Shown here piece by piece: positions 46,400-58,232 of a stretch of 64,000 bases of DNA; position 1 is the first letter of the stretch; every line of letters starts with the position of its first letter. The translations under genes were made by a program, and so were the position numbers. This DNA comes from Kappaphycus alvarezii (taxonomy: Eukaryota; Rhodophyta; Florideophyceae; Gigartinales; Solieriaceae): positions 540,475 to 604,474 of the forward strand of contig NADL03000040.1 in the NCBI GenBank assembly GCA_002205965.3, written 5' to 3'. A model generated the notes under the pieces. It worked only from the letters and a program-made list of their open reading frames with translations, was not told the origin of the DNA and did no database searches.

Positions 46400-49294
46400 A
46401 TCATTAGTGCTACTTTTGAACTTGAGCCCATCAACAAGAAAATCATCGATTTTCTGGTGCCACCGCCTATGTGCCTGTTTCAAACCATACAAGGCCTTCA
46501 GAAACTTGCAGACATGATTCGGTTTCGAGGTGTCTTTAAACCCATCGGCTGCTCCATGTACACGTCCTCTTCCACATCACCGTTCAGAAATGCCGTCTTA
46601 CGTCCATTTGATGCAGCTCCAGATCCTGATGCGCAACAAGTGCCAAAAGCACCCGAATTGACGTGAGCTTCACGACAGGGGCGTATTCTCATTATAATCT
46701 ACCCCTTTGACCTGTTGGAATCCACGAGCGACAAGACGCGCCTTCGATTTTCGAGAAAAGCCACCGTTGGAGTCCTGGGCATCTTTTATTGCAAACACCC
46801 ATTTTGGAGTCAGAATATTTGAGGCCTCCAAACGTGGGACTAACTTCCATGTTTTGTTCCGAATGATCGAGTCTCGCTCGGACTCGATGGCAGACTTCCA
46901 AAAGTCTGCGTCCGGGCCTGTCGCCGCGTGTCGGTACGAGATGTTGACAACATTTGTGACGAGAGCCGTGTCATTAGGTGTCAAGGATATATTGGACCTC
47001 CACCAAGCATTTGGGGCCCTTCGAATCCTTTCAGATCTCCGTGGAGCTACTTACATCAGGGGCTCAGGGATTTCGTTATCTATACCAACGTTTTCGGCGA
47101 CCGTCGGGTCGTTTCCAGCATTAGCCTGGTCATCGCTTTGTCCCTGAATATCTTGTCGCGAAGCTGTAGCCATCTCGGCTGTGTCCAGTGTAGGAAGCGG
47201 ACTTGATCATCCTGTTCAACGCCAACCTACAAGATCCTCATCAGAGCTAATTGCAAGACGCTCATCTGATTCGTTTTCATTTATTTCGGAGTGCAGGTTT
47301 CGCTCTCACTGAATCTGACATCTCTGGAAACAACTACCTTGTGTAATTCAGGATCCCACAGTTTGTAAGCTTTGCTGGCTTCCGCATATCCAAGCATAAT
47401 TGCTTCCCGTGCTCGGTAGTCGAGCTTACTCAACTGGCTTGCCGGGATGGTGTACCAACATTTACTTCCGAACGTACGAAGGTGCGACAAATTGGGCTTG
47501 CGCCCGTACCAGATATGATGCGGGGTCGTGTGGCTTGGAAGTGCGCGAGTTGTAACTCTGTTTCGAATGTATACAGCAGTCGCCAGAGCTTCGGCCCAGA
47601 ACTGTTTTGGCAGACTCTTTGCATGTAGCATTGACCGAACCAGATCCATCAGAGTTCGGTTCAGCCGCTCAGAAACACCGTTCTGTTCAGGTGACTCCAC
47701 TGCACTAAGCTCATGTTTTGTTCCGCACGCAGCAAGATAGTCCTTGAATGCAGTGGACATATATTCTCCACCTCGATCTGAACGAAAGATACCAATGCGG
47801 CGCCCAGTATGGGCTTCGCTACGAGCTTGGAACAGTTTATATTTATCAAAACCTCTGATTTTCGCTGCATCATGTAGACGGTAACCCAGGAGGAGTGATC
47901 GTCCGTGAAAGTCACAAAGTAGCGTGCTCCTCCAACTGAAGAAACCTCCATGGTCCACAAACGTCACTGTGAACAAGATCTAATATTGCTTCAGCTCTAC
48001 CACTCGTACGTTTCTTCGGCACTGCAGAACGATGAGCCTTTCCATGAACGCATGATGTGCATACTTCAGATGCACTCGAGCCACTGATCTGCACGCCGTC
48101 TACAACATTGTTCCGTACCATGGATGCAATGCCCTCTTTGCTTACATGAGCCATTCTCTCGTGCCATGTTGAGAGTGTGGTGACTTTCGCAGAGTACAAG
48201 GTATCATTCGGTATCTTCTGGACTATTTCGATGGCATAAAGAAGGCTATCGCACAGCATTTTTCCAGTTGCCACAACTTTCCCATTCTTTGTCATCTGCA
48301 TAGATTTGTTCTCAAATACAGTTTTGATCCCTTCTATGTCCGCTTTGCCTACAGAAATGAGAGAGTATTCGAAAGTAGGAACGTGGACAACATCTCGCAG
48401 AATGCACCGCTTTCGACAACCATCCACTAGTAGGGTCAGCTCCACGTCACCTCGCCCAGCAATCCTAGCCCGGGCTTTAGTTCCCATTTCGACTGAAGCT
48501 GCAGAGAATTCGGTATAACTCGTGAAAACACTCCTATCGTATGTCATATGGGAAGTACATGCCGAATCGCGTACCAGGAGGAAGTTCCGGCCGAAATTCC
48601 GGCCTGTTTAATTCGTGACATTAGGCAAACGATTTCACTCTCATCTATGCTGTCCTACTATCAGCTGGAGGATGGGAATAAGTCGAATCAAATACATTTG
48701 CACCTACGAACGCCTGCTGATCCTCTCGGACGATTCTTCTCGTTCCGATGACTATTAGATCCTCTGCCACTACGAGACCCAGGTGGACGATAGCCCCTCG
48801 GCGCTTCCGGGCGCTTACCGTTCACATCTTTGCCCCAGCATCTGTCAGCCGTATGACCGGAATGACCGCAGTTCGTACAGTGCAGCTGTCTAGCATTACC
48901 TCCGTAGTCATTCGGACGGGCACTGGATATGAGCGCCGCATTGGATTTTGTACCTTTTGACTCTCTCATTTGAGCACGCTCCTCTTCCTGCAACAACCGG
49001 CTCTTCACAAATTCCAAAGTAAACACCCTGTCCTCATTTCCGAGCGCATCCAAGGCAACGATGAGATTGTCGAACCGAGGTGGCAATCCATTAAGCACAG
49101 CCATGGCTATCTCTTTGTCATCAATAGTCACATCCATGGATTTCAGGGTCGCTGCTAGCTGCGTCACACGGTTAACATACTGCAAAACTCTCTCGTTACC
49201 GTCCATAGCCGCGGTGTAAAAGCGTCGAGCCGCAAGCTTATTGAGGAGTGTGTGCCTTTCAAACGTGTTGAGAATAATAGTCCACATCTCCTTG
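46400..49294 (-). other. Outer C element: gag end, protease, integrase, RT start
   Basis: Right to left: gag helices with LKSMDVTIDDKEIAMAVLNG, knuckle, protease region up to SHMTYDRS (near 48,530), HHCC zinc site TWHERMAHVSKEG...CTSCVHGKAH, DDE core (VHSDVCGP, RSDRGGEYMS, PEQNGVSERLNRTL), and RT start AIKDAQDSNGGFSRKSKARLVARGFQQ. A fossil with a few breaks. Confidence 0.85.
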
Positions 49295-50527
49295 TGTTGA
49301 AAAAGTGATAGAATGCATGCGATTCCATGGTTTTTGGTTGCCACCTGGACACGTGTACACCAGTAGCAGGAAAATTCGAGCTGCACCCTTCTTCTGTGAG
49401 CACACCTATGACACGTGTAAAATGGGCCAAACCGAAAGTTGCCTGGGACGAAAGCCCATTTTCGGGCATCTTAAAAACACGGCGCATTTTGCCATTTTTC
49501 AAACCACTTGGTATTCCGCCCTCTGATTGGCTGCTAGATACGCCTCCATATCACTCATATCGCTACAAGTGGATGTATCTGAGCTGATCATTGTGGAGCA
49601 TTCTGACACTTTGCATGTTATGCTTGGTTGATGGTTTGTTTCTCTTCTAGGCTCAAAATACTGTACACAGTGTGGCATACGTGTACTGTATCCTAGGTGG
49701 CATACGTGTACTGTCTCCTCTCTGTCGTACGTGTACATTATTATAGGTGCCGTACGTGTACAAGTAAACAGTGGTTTCTATATTTATCCTATAGTTGCCT
49801 GGACTGGCTGCATACGGCTTACACTATACTCATTATACTGGCTGCGTACAAATCACTCTTGCACAAGTATGCAGCCAAAGTATGTTGATGCAGCCACGTT
49901 GCTTCTACAGTATTGCACGTATGGCACGTAAGGCTTAATTCACGTTGAATGGCCTGCATGAGATTTACGTACTGTTACGTAGCAAAGTGAGACAAGCCCG
50001 CCGAAAATTGTTTTCTACTCTCATGATATATTGAGTTCCCGCCTTTGTTTTTGTTACAGGGCGAGAGATTACAGTTGCATAGGCGGGGTACGTAAGGCAT
50101 AATTCACGGGTTGACTGGTTTATTATATGTTTACGTAACAGAACGTGCATGGCTAGCATGAACGTAATGTTACTCACGTTTTGAATGTTGGTAATTATGA
50201 ATTTCCCGCGCATGCAACTGAGGGATTCTGAGGTATTTTGGCATGGCTAAGCTATAGGATCAACAAAGATAGTACTGCAAATGTAGATTTTGCTACTTTC
50301 ATTTTTGCTTTCACAAAGCCGAAGTGAGTACCGGCAAACAGTATATAGTTGTAGTCTAATAGCTCATCAAAGTAAAGAAGAGGTACGGACTTGCCTTTGA
50401 TTTCATTACTAACCTCACCCTTGCCGTTCTATCTCCTTTCTGTTTCCTTTCTCCACCTGCACTCCTTCCCTACATTCCTTTTTTATTCTCTCTCCTCATC
50501 CCTCACCATCCCCTGTTTTTTCTCTCA
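49295..50527 (+). repeat. LTR-C, 5' LTR of the inner C element
   Basis: 1,233 bp, TGTTGAAAAAGTG to TCTCTCA. Four TACGTGTAC words at 49,678, 49,703, 49,728 and 49,753, exactly 25 bp apart. Many TTACGTAA/ACGTAAG words further on. Confidence 0.9.
49678..49761 (+). promoter_or_regulatory. 25-bp-spaced TACGTGTAC array in LTR-C
   Basis: Four identical 9-mers with an ACGT core at a strict 25-bp step. Likely a bZIP/bHLH-type binding array in the LTR promoter. Recurs in all C LTRs; the solo LTRs of units 1 and 2 have three copies. Confidence 0.6.
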
Positions 50528-50541
50528 GGTTATGGGCCCAG
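50528..50541 (+). promoter_or_regulatory. Primer binding site of the inner C element
   Basis: GGTTATGGGCCCAG directly after the LTR; initiator tRNA-Met half type. Confidence 0.85.
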
Positions 50542-50700
50542 CCCACGCTACCGCTCTTTCCGCTTGATCCGTCCCTCAACCGTTGACGTTGACGTTGAGG
50601 TAGTTGCTTTCTCTGTGTTGTGGTGCTGTTGGTGTTGTCACTTGTTGCTTTTTGGTTATTGTTGTTGGGTTCTTGTCGTTGTTGGGACCCGTTTGGTGAT

Positions 50701-50941
50701 TGTCAAGCACTCTGTGTGTGGATCCTGAGTGTTTTTGTGGTTACCATTGTGTGTTGTTGGAATCTGTTGTTTGTGAGAACCAATTCTAAGGCTGTCAAGC
50801 ACTCTGTGTGTGGATCCTGAGTGTTTTTGTGGTTATTTATGTGTGTTAGACTAGAGCATTCATTGCTTGTGCTCTACTGCTGTTGAGACGTATTTTGTGT
50901 TGTCAAGCACTCTGTGTGAGGATCCTGAGTGCTTTGTGGTT
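50701..50941 (+). repeat. Three 42-bp direct repeats in the C leader
   Basis: TGTCAAGCACTCTGTGTG with GGATCCTGAGTG and a T-rich end occurs at 50,701, 50,793 and 50,901. The outer element has them in the matching place (57,830-58,065, minus strand). Leader repeats may form structure for packaging; no proof here. Confidence 0.8.
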
Positions 50942-51939
50942 TCATTGCTCTGGTCATTGTTTGTTGGATTGGTTTTCTGTCTCTTTTGTGGTGGTCGTGG
51001 TCATTCGAAATTCATCAGCTCGAGTTTATTGTTTGGAAGTATTGGCTCTGTTGTTTGAGGAGTAATCTAGGCCTGGTTGTTGATACCCCTTGCACTCTTG
51101 GAAAGCCTTCACGGCAACGGAAAAGAAAAAGACAGAGTGCCGGGGGTCCGCCCAAGTTTGTCCGAGTCTCTTGCCGAATCGTGGTCCTGGCAATCGGTTT
51201 TGTGATCCTCTCACCGGCTGTACTCTTTTGAGAACAGTGCCTTTGTGTAACGCGAGTTGGACGGACCGTACCATACAAACCCACGCGGTTGATAACGCGA
51301 GTTATCAGAAGTCGTAAGACTGAACCCGATTCCCGGTGGGAATCACGGTGTACCAGCCCAGTCGGTCCGTTGCAGTGGCCCTTTTGCGCGCCGGCGGGAC
51401 AGAGACGCTCCTCGCTTGAAAGATCGATACGTACGCGAAACACCATCGCCCGTGGTCGGAGAGGGAACGACTGTCTTCTAATTCCTTACTCTGGTGGCAT
51501 ACCGGGTACTAGTGTTCTGCACTTGTATTTTGGTACCTGCTGGCTATACTTCTGTTGAGGTATAGATACGTGCTGTGCACGGAAGGACGAGGCTCATTGG
51601 TGACCTTGAGTGCTTTCACACGAGTACGACGGAGGTCAAGCAACACAGTACGGAAGGAAACGCGCCTGAGTTAGTACGGAAAGACTGTGATTGTGGTAAG
51701 TCGCCCTTTGCTGCGGGGACCTTTCGGGGTAGTGGCTGAAAATTCCTGGCCGTCTACAGGTAAAAGTTGCTGTGCTTACTCGTGGCACACGGATCGCGCT
51801 CAAAGTTGAAAGACCAGCACTGGCCGATATACAGGGGTAGCGCCCTAAGGCACAAATAAAGAGGTGGTAAGAGGTAGAGGAGGAAAACTAAAGAGGTAAA
51901 GAGTTGGAAATTAAACACCACGTGTCTTTGAGGAAACGC

Positions 51940-52022
51940 TGCAAACTTCTTATAGGGAAAGGCTTGCCGTGACAGGCGACTATCGGTTGCCGGCTTGGGA
52001 TACCTGAACAGAGGACTTTGCA
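51940..52022 (+). ncRNA. Structured leader RNA before gag-C (inner element)
   Basis: Outer stem TGCAAACTTCT with AGAGGACTTTGCA (2-nt bulge), conserved GGCTTGCC, hairpin GGCGAC-TATCG-GTTGCC (51,975-51,991), then GGCTTGGGAT...GAACAGA. Stem bases differ from lineage D while loop and flanks are kept. Confidence 0.6.
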
Positions 52023-52067
52023 TACTCACTGCATACGTGGTAATAGAGGTTTCAGATACAAAGGGTC

Positions 52068-55000
52068 TTGGATAAAAACGTAGTCAGGGACGATCGCGGA
52101 GGCGGAGTTCGAATTGAAAAGCTCACCAACAATAACTTCCATGTTTGGAAGCAGAAGGTGCAGCTTCTTGTCGCCCTGCGGGAGCTTGATGACTACATTG
52201 CGGATGACCCGCCTGAAGAATCCGATGACGGGGCTTTCAAATCATGGGCTCGGGCCGACCGCAAAGCACGGGCGCTCATCGGGTTGTCCCTTTATGATGA
52301 GCACCTTGAGCATGTGCGCGCTGCGGAAACTGCAAAAGAGATGTGGACTATTATTCTCAACACGTTTGAAAGGCACACTCCTCAATAAGCTTGCGGCTCG
52401 AAGCCACTTTAACACCGCGGCTATGGACGGTAACGAGAGATTTTTGCAGTATGTTAACCGTGTGACGCAGCTAGCAGCGACCCTGAAATCCATGGATGTG
52501 ACTATTGATGACAAAGAGATAGCCATGGCTGTGCTTAATGGATTGCCACCTCGGTTCGACAATCTCATTGTCGCCTTGGATGCGCTCGGAAATGAGGACA
52601 GGGTGTTTATTTTGGAATTTGTGAAGAGGTGGTTGTTGCAGGAAGAGGAGCGTGCTCAAATGAGAGAGTCAAAAGGTACAAAATCCAATGCGGCGCTCAT
52701 ATCCAGTGCCCGTCCGAATGACTACAGAGGTAATGCTAGACAGCTGCACTGTACGAACTGCGGTCATTCCGGTGATACGGCTGGCAGATGCTGGGGCAAA
52801 GATGTGAACGGTAAGCGCCCGGAAGCGCCGAGGGGCTATCGTCCACCTGGGTGTCGTAGTGGCACAGGATCTAATAGTCATTGGAACGAGAAGAATCGTC
52901 CGAGAGGAGATCTGCAGGCGGTCGTAGGTGCAAATGTATTCCATTCGACTTATTCCCATCCTCCAGCTGATAGTAAGGACAGCATAGATGAGAGTGAAAT
53001 CGTTTGCCTAATGTCACGAATTAAACAGGCCGGAATTTCGGCCGGAACTTCCTCCTGGTACGCGAATTCGGCATGTACTTCCCATATGACATACGATAGG
53101 AGTGTTTTCACGAGTTATACCGAATTCTCTGCAGCTTCAGTCGAAATATGAACTAAAGCCCGGGCTAGGATTGCTGGGCGAGGTGACGTGGAGCTGACCC
53201 TACTAGTGGATAGTTGTCGAAAGCAGTGCATTCTGCGAGATGTTGTCCACGTTCCTACTTTCGAATACTCTCTCATTTCTGTAGGCAAAGCGGATATAGA
53301 AGGGATCAAAACTGTATTTGAGAACAAATCTATGCAGATGACAAAGAATGGGAAAGTTGTGGCAACTGGAAAAATGCTGTGCGATAGCATTCTTTATGCC
53401 ATCGCAACAGTCTAGAAGATACCGAATGATACCTAGTACTCTGCGAAAGTCACCACACTCTCAACATGGCACGAGAGAATGGCTCATGTAAGCAAAGAGG
53501 GCATTGCATCCATGGTACGGAACAATGTTGTAGACGGCGTGCAGATCAGTGGCTCGAGTGCATCTGAAGTATGCACATCATGCGTTCATGGAAAGGCTCA
53601 TCGTTCTGCAGTGCCGAAGAAACGTACGTAGAGCTGAAGCAATATTAGATCTTGTTCACAGTGACGTTTGTGGACCTATGGAGATTTCTTCAGTTGGAGG
53701 AGCACGCAACTTTGTGACTTTCACGGACGATCACTCCTCCTGGGTTACCGTCTACATGATGCAGCGAAAGTCAGAGGTTTTTGATAAATATAAACTGTTC
53801 CAAGCTCCTAGCGAAGCCCATACTGGGCGCCGCATTGGTATCTTTCCTTCAGATCGAGGTGGAGAGTATATGTCCACTGCATTCAAGGTCTATCTTGCTG
53901 CGTGCGGAACAAAACATGAGCTTAGTGCAGTGGAGTCACCTGAACAGAACGGTGTTTCTGAGCGGCTGAACCGAACTCTGATGGATCTGGTGCGGTCAAT
54001 GCTACATGCAAGGAGTCTGCAAAACAGTTCTGGGCGAAGCTCTGGCGACTGCTGTATACATTCGAAACAGAGTTACAACTCGCGCACTTCCAAGCCACAC
54101 GACCTCGCATCATATCTGGTACGAGCGCAAGCCCAATTTGTCGCACCTTCGTACGTATGTTGATGACTTGCTGCTTGCAGGAAACAACGTGGAGGCTATT
54201 GCATGGATGAAGGGGGAGCTGAACCGCCGTTTTGAAATGAAAGATTTGGGAGAGGCGAAAATGGTTGTTGGCCTTGAAATTTCTCGCCGGAGATCGAACG
54301 CTCCTTGTGTTTATCCCAGCCACTGTTTGTAGACAGCGTTCTAGAGCGATTTGGAATGCAGAATTGTAGACCTGTTCCAACTCTGTGAATATTAATACTG
54401 ACGAGTTAAATGTGGATCGGTCGGGATATACGGGTAATGATGTTCGGACAGATGCTCCATACAGGAGCGCTATTGGAGCTCTCATGTATTTGTCTGTTGG
54501 AACACGACCTGATATATCTTATGCGGTGGGTAAACTTGCACGTTTTTGCGAGGAACCAAGAGAGAAGCATCGGTTAGCAGTAAAAAGAGTGTTAAGGTAT
54601 CTTGCTGGGACCAAAGATTTAGGTCTTGTGTTCCAAGGGAATGCTGAGCTGGGCTTTTCTGCATACTGTGACTCGGATTGGGCCGGAGATGTGTCCGATC
54701 GCAAATCGACGAGTGGTTTCGTGTTTCGTATGGCTGGAAGTGGGGTAAGTTGGTGCTCGCGAAAGCAAACGGTTGTCGCAGCTTCGTCATGTGAGGCAGA
54801 ATACATTTCGTTAACTGCAGCAAGTAAAGAGGCAATATGGCTGAGACGTGTCGGGATATCCTTGAAACCTGGACATCGCTGGGCGTGAAAGCACTTGGAA
54901 TTGATCATGCTACTACAATATACAGCGATAACCAGGGGGCTATGGGGCTTGCTCGAAACGAAAGCACCAACAGACGCAACAAGCAAATTGATATTGCATA

Positions 55001-55166
55001 CCACTTTGTAAGAGATGCAGTTGTGCGTAAAGAGGTAGATTTGATGTACGTGCCAACAGGTGAAAATGTTGCTGACGCCTTGTCGAAACCACTAGGACGG
55101 GTTCAGATGACAAAACTTGTTAGAATGATTGTAATGGGTAGGAAGGGGGAGCATAAATTAATCTAA
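52068..55166 (+). other. Inner C element gag-pol
   Basis: gag opens with MDKNVVRDDRGGGVRIEKL then NNFHVWKQKVQLLVALRELDDY; later LKSMDVTIDDKEIAMAVLNG and knuckle CTNCGHSGDTAGRCW; integrase SDRGGEYMS and PEQNGVSERLNRTL; RT YVDDLLLAGN; RNase H YCDSDWAGD...DRKSTSGFVF. Fossil with several breaks. Confidence 0.85.
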
Positions 55167-55194
55167 AAGAAAAACCAATGTGATCGAGGGGGAG

Positions 55195-56426
55195 TGTTGA
55201 AAAAGTGATAGAATGCATGCGATCCATGGTTTTTGGTTGCCACCTGGACACGTGTACACCTGTAGCAGGAAAATGCGAGCTGCACCCTTCTTCTGTGTGC
55301 ACACCTATGACAGGTGTAAAATGGGCCAAACCGAAAGTTGCCTGGGACGAAAGCCCATTTTCGGGCAACTCAAAATCACGGCGCATTTTGCCATTTTTCA
55401 AACCACTTGGTATTCTGCCCTCTGATTGGCTGCTAGATACGCCTCCATATCACTCACATCGCTACAAGTGGCGATATCTGAGCTGATCATTGTGGAGCAT
55501 TCTGACACTTTGCATGTTATGCTTGGTTGATGGTTTGTCTCTCTTCTGGGCTCAAAATACTGTACACAGTGTGGCATACGTGTACTGTATCCTAGGTGGC
55601 ATACGTGTACTGTCTCCTCTCTGTCGTACGTGTACATTATTATAGGTGCCGTACGTGTACAAGTAAACAGTGGTTTCTATATTTATCCTATAGTTGCCTG
55701 GACTGGCTGCATACGGCTTACACTATACTCATTATACTGGCTGCGTACAAATCACTCTTGCACAAGTATGCAGCCAAAGTATGTTGATGCAGCCACGTTG
55801 CTTCTACAGTATTGCACGTATGGCACGTAAGGCTTAATTCACGTTGAATGGCCTGCATGAGATTTACGTACTGTTACGTAGCAAAGTGAGACAAGCCCGC
55901 CGAAAATTGTTTTCTACTCTCATGATATATTGAGTTCCCGCCTTTGTGTTTTGTTACAGGGCGAGAGATTACAGTTGCATAGGCGGGGTACGTAAGGCAT
56001 AATTCACGGGTTGACTGGTTTATTATATGTTTACGTAACAGAACGTGCATGGCTAGCATGAACGTAATGTTACTCACGTTTTGAATGTTGGTAATTATGA
56101 ATTTCCCGCGCATGCAACTGAGGGATTCTGAGGCATTTTGGCATGGCTAAGCTATAGGATCAACAAAGATAGTACTGCAAATGTAGATTTTGCTACTTTC
56201 ATTTTTGCTTTCACAAAGCCGAAGTGAGTACCGGCAAACAGTATATAGTTGTAGTCTAATAGCTCATCCAAGTAAAGAAGAGGAACGGACTTGCCTTTTA
56301 TTTCAACATCAAACTCACCCTGCCGTTCTATCTCCTTTCTGTTTCCTTTCCTGCACCTGCACTCTTTTCCTACATTCCTTTTCATTCTCTCTCCTCATCC
56401 CTCACCATCCCCTGTTTCTTCTATCA
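55195..56426 (+). repeat. LTR-C, 3' LTR of the inner C element
   Basis: 1,232 bp; same motifs as the 5' LTR including the 25-bp-spaced words. Confidence 0.9.
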
Positions 56427-56694
56427 CTTTGCAGTTGCTGCAGAGCGCACATGCTCAAGGTGCTCATCAGAAAAGAGAAACCCGATGAGTGCCCGTGCTT
56501 TGCGGTCGGCCCGAGTCCATGATTTGAAGCCCCGTCATCGGATTCTTCAGGCGGGTCATCCGCAATGTAGTCATCAAGCTCCCGGAGGCGACAAGAAGCT
56601 GCACCTTCTGCTTCCAAACATGGAAGTTATTGTTGGTGAGCTTTTCAATTCGAACTCCGCCTCCGCGATCGTCCCTAACTACGTTTTTATCCAA
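56427..56694 (-). other. Outer C element: gag start
   Basis: Minus-strand MDKNVVRDDRGGGVRIEKL and NNFHVWKQKVQLL, then text up to the insertion point of the inner element. Matches 52,068-52,350 of the inner element. Confidence 0.85.
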
Positions 56695-56739
56695 GACCCT
56701 TTGTATCTGAAACCTCTATTACCACGTATGCAGTGAGTA

Positions 56740-56821
56740 TGCAAAGTCCTCTTTCAGGTATCCCAAGCCGGCAACCGATAGTCGCCTGTCACGGCAAGCC
56801 TTTCCCTATTAGAAGTTTGCA
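56740..56821 (-). ncRNA. Structured leader RNA before gag-C (outer element)
   Basis: Minus-strand copy of the fold at 51,940-52,022. Confidence 0.55.
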
Positions 56822-57265
56822 GCGTTTACTCAAAGACACGTGGTGTTAATTTCCAACTCTTTACCTCTTTAGTTTTTCCTTCCTCTTTACCTCTTACCAC
56901 CTCTTTATTTGTGCCTTAGGGCGCTACCCCTGTATATCGGCCAGTGCTGGTCTTTCAACTTTGAGCGCGATCCGTGTGCCACGCAGTAAGCACAGCACAC
57001 TTTTACCTGTAGACGGCCAGGAATTTTTTCAGCCACTACCCCGAAAGGTCCCCGGCAAAGGCGTCTTACCACAATCACAGTCTTTCCGTACTAACTCAGG
57101 CGCGTTTCCTTCCGGACTGTGTTGCTTGACCTCCGTCGTACTCTGTGAAAGCACTCAAGGTCACCAATGAGCCTCGTCCTCCGTGCACAGCACGTATCTT
57201 AACCTCAACAAAAGTATAGCCAGCAGGTACCAAAATACAAGTGCAGAACACTAGTACCCGGTATG

Positions 57266-57880
57266 CTACCAGAGTAAGGAATTAGAAGACAGTCGTTCCC
57301 TCTCCGACCACGGGCGATGGTGTGTTTCGCGTACGTATCGATCGATCAAGCGAGGAGCGTCTCTGTCCCGCGGCGCGAAAAAGGGCCACTGCAATGGACC
57401 GACTCGGCTGGTACACCGTGATTCCCACCGAGTATCGGGTTCAGTCTTACGACTTCTGATAACTGCGTTATCAACCGCGTGGGTTTTTATGGTACGGTCC
57501 GTCCAACTCGCGTTACACAAAGGCACTGTTCTCAAAAGAGTACAGCCGATGAGAGGATCACAAAACCGATTGTCAGGACCACGATTCGGCAAGAGATTCG
57601 GACAAACTTGGGCGGACCCCCAGCACTCTGTCTTTTTCTTTTCCGTTGCCGTGAAGGCTTTCCAAGAGTGCAAGGGGTATCCACAACCAGGCCTAGATTC
57701 CTCCTCAAACAACAGAGCCAATACTCCAAACAATAAACTCGAGCTGATGAATTGTCGAATGACCACGACCACCACAAAAGAGACAGAAAACCAATCCAAC
57801 AAACAATGACCAGAGCAATGAAACCACAAAGCACTCAGGATCCTCACACAGAGTGCTTGACAACACAAAATAGGTCTCAA
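57266..57880 (-). other. Open frame in the C leader, unrecognised
   Basis: A 204-aa open frame in the outer element's leader, with a hydrophobic first third (LLDWFSVSFVVVVVI) and a basic second half. It overlaps the 42-bp repeats. The inner element does not keep it open. No known domain; not alignable with the zinc-finger ORFs of B and D. Possibly chance. Confidence 0.3.
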
Positions 57881-58218
57881 CAGCAGTAGAGCACAAGCAA
57901 TGAATGCCTAGTCTAACACACATAAATAACCACAAAAACACTCAGGATCCACACACAGAGTGCTTGACAGCCTTAGAATTGGTTTCACAAACAACAGATT
58001 CCAACAAAACACAATGGTAACCACAAAAACACTCAGGATCCACACACAGAGTGCTTGAAATCACCAAACGGGTCCCAACAACGACAAGAACCCAACAACA
58101 ATAACCAAAAAGCAACAAGTGACAACACCAACAGCACCAACAACATAGAGAAAGCCATTACCTCAACGTCAACGTCAACGGCTGAGGGACGGGTCAAGCG
58201 AAAAGATCGGTAGCGTGG

Positions 58219-58232
58219 CTGGGCCCATAACC
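58219..58232 (-). promoter_or_regulatory. Primer binding site of the outer C element
   Basis: CTGGGCCCATAACC on the plus strand, i.e. GGTTATGGGCCCAG on the minus strand, next to the LTR. Confidence 0.85.

Larger units (their letters stand above)
49295..56426 (+). mobile_element. Copia-C element, plus strand, inserted in the outer C gag
   Basis: 7,132 bp. LTRs 49,295-50,527 and 55,195-56,426, primer site 50,528-50,541, leader to 52,067, gag from 52,068, knuckle near 52,750-52,795, protease and integrase 53,000-54,140, RT/RNase H 54,150-55,166, polypurine tract GATCGAGGGGGAG before the right LTR. Flanks CCTTG and CTTTG form a near-perfect 5-bp duplication, and the outer gag continues on both sides. 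Broken at several points and shorter than its outer relative. LTRs differ by roughly 3% by eye, so a recent insertion. Confidence 0.9.

Noticed and set aside
50620-51558. Plus-strand open frames in the inner C leader as host genes
   Set aside because: They overlap the leader repeats and are not kept between the two C elements.
57266-57880. A third zinc-finger leader ORF in element C
   Set aside because: No Cys/His finger pattern and not open in the sister element.
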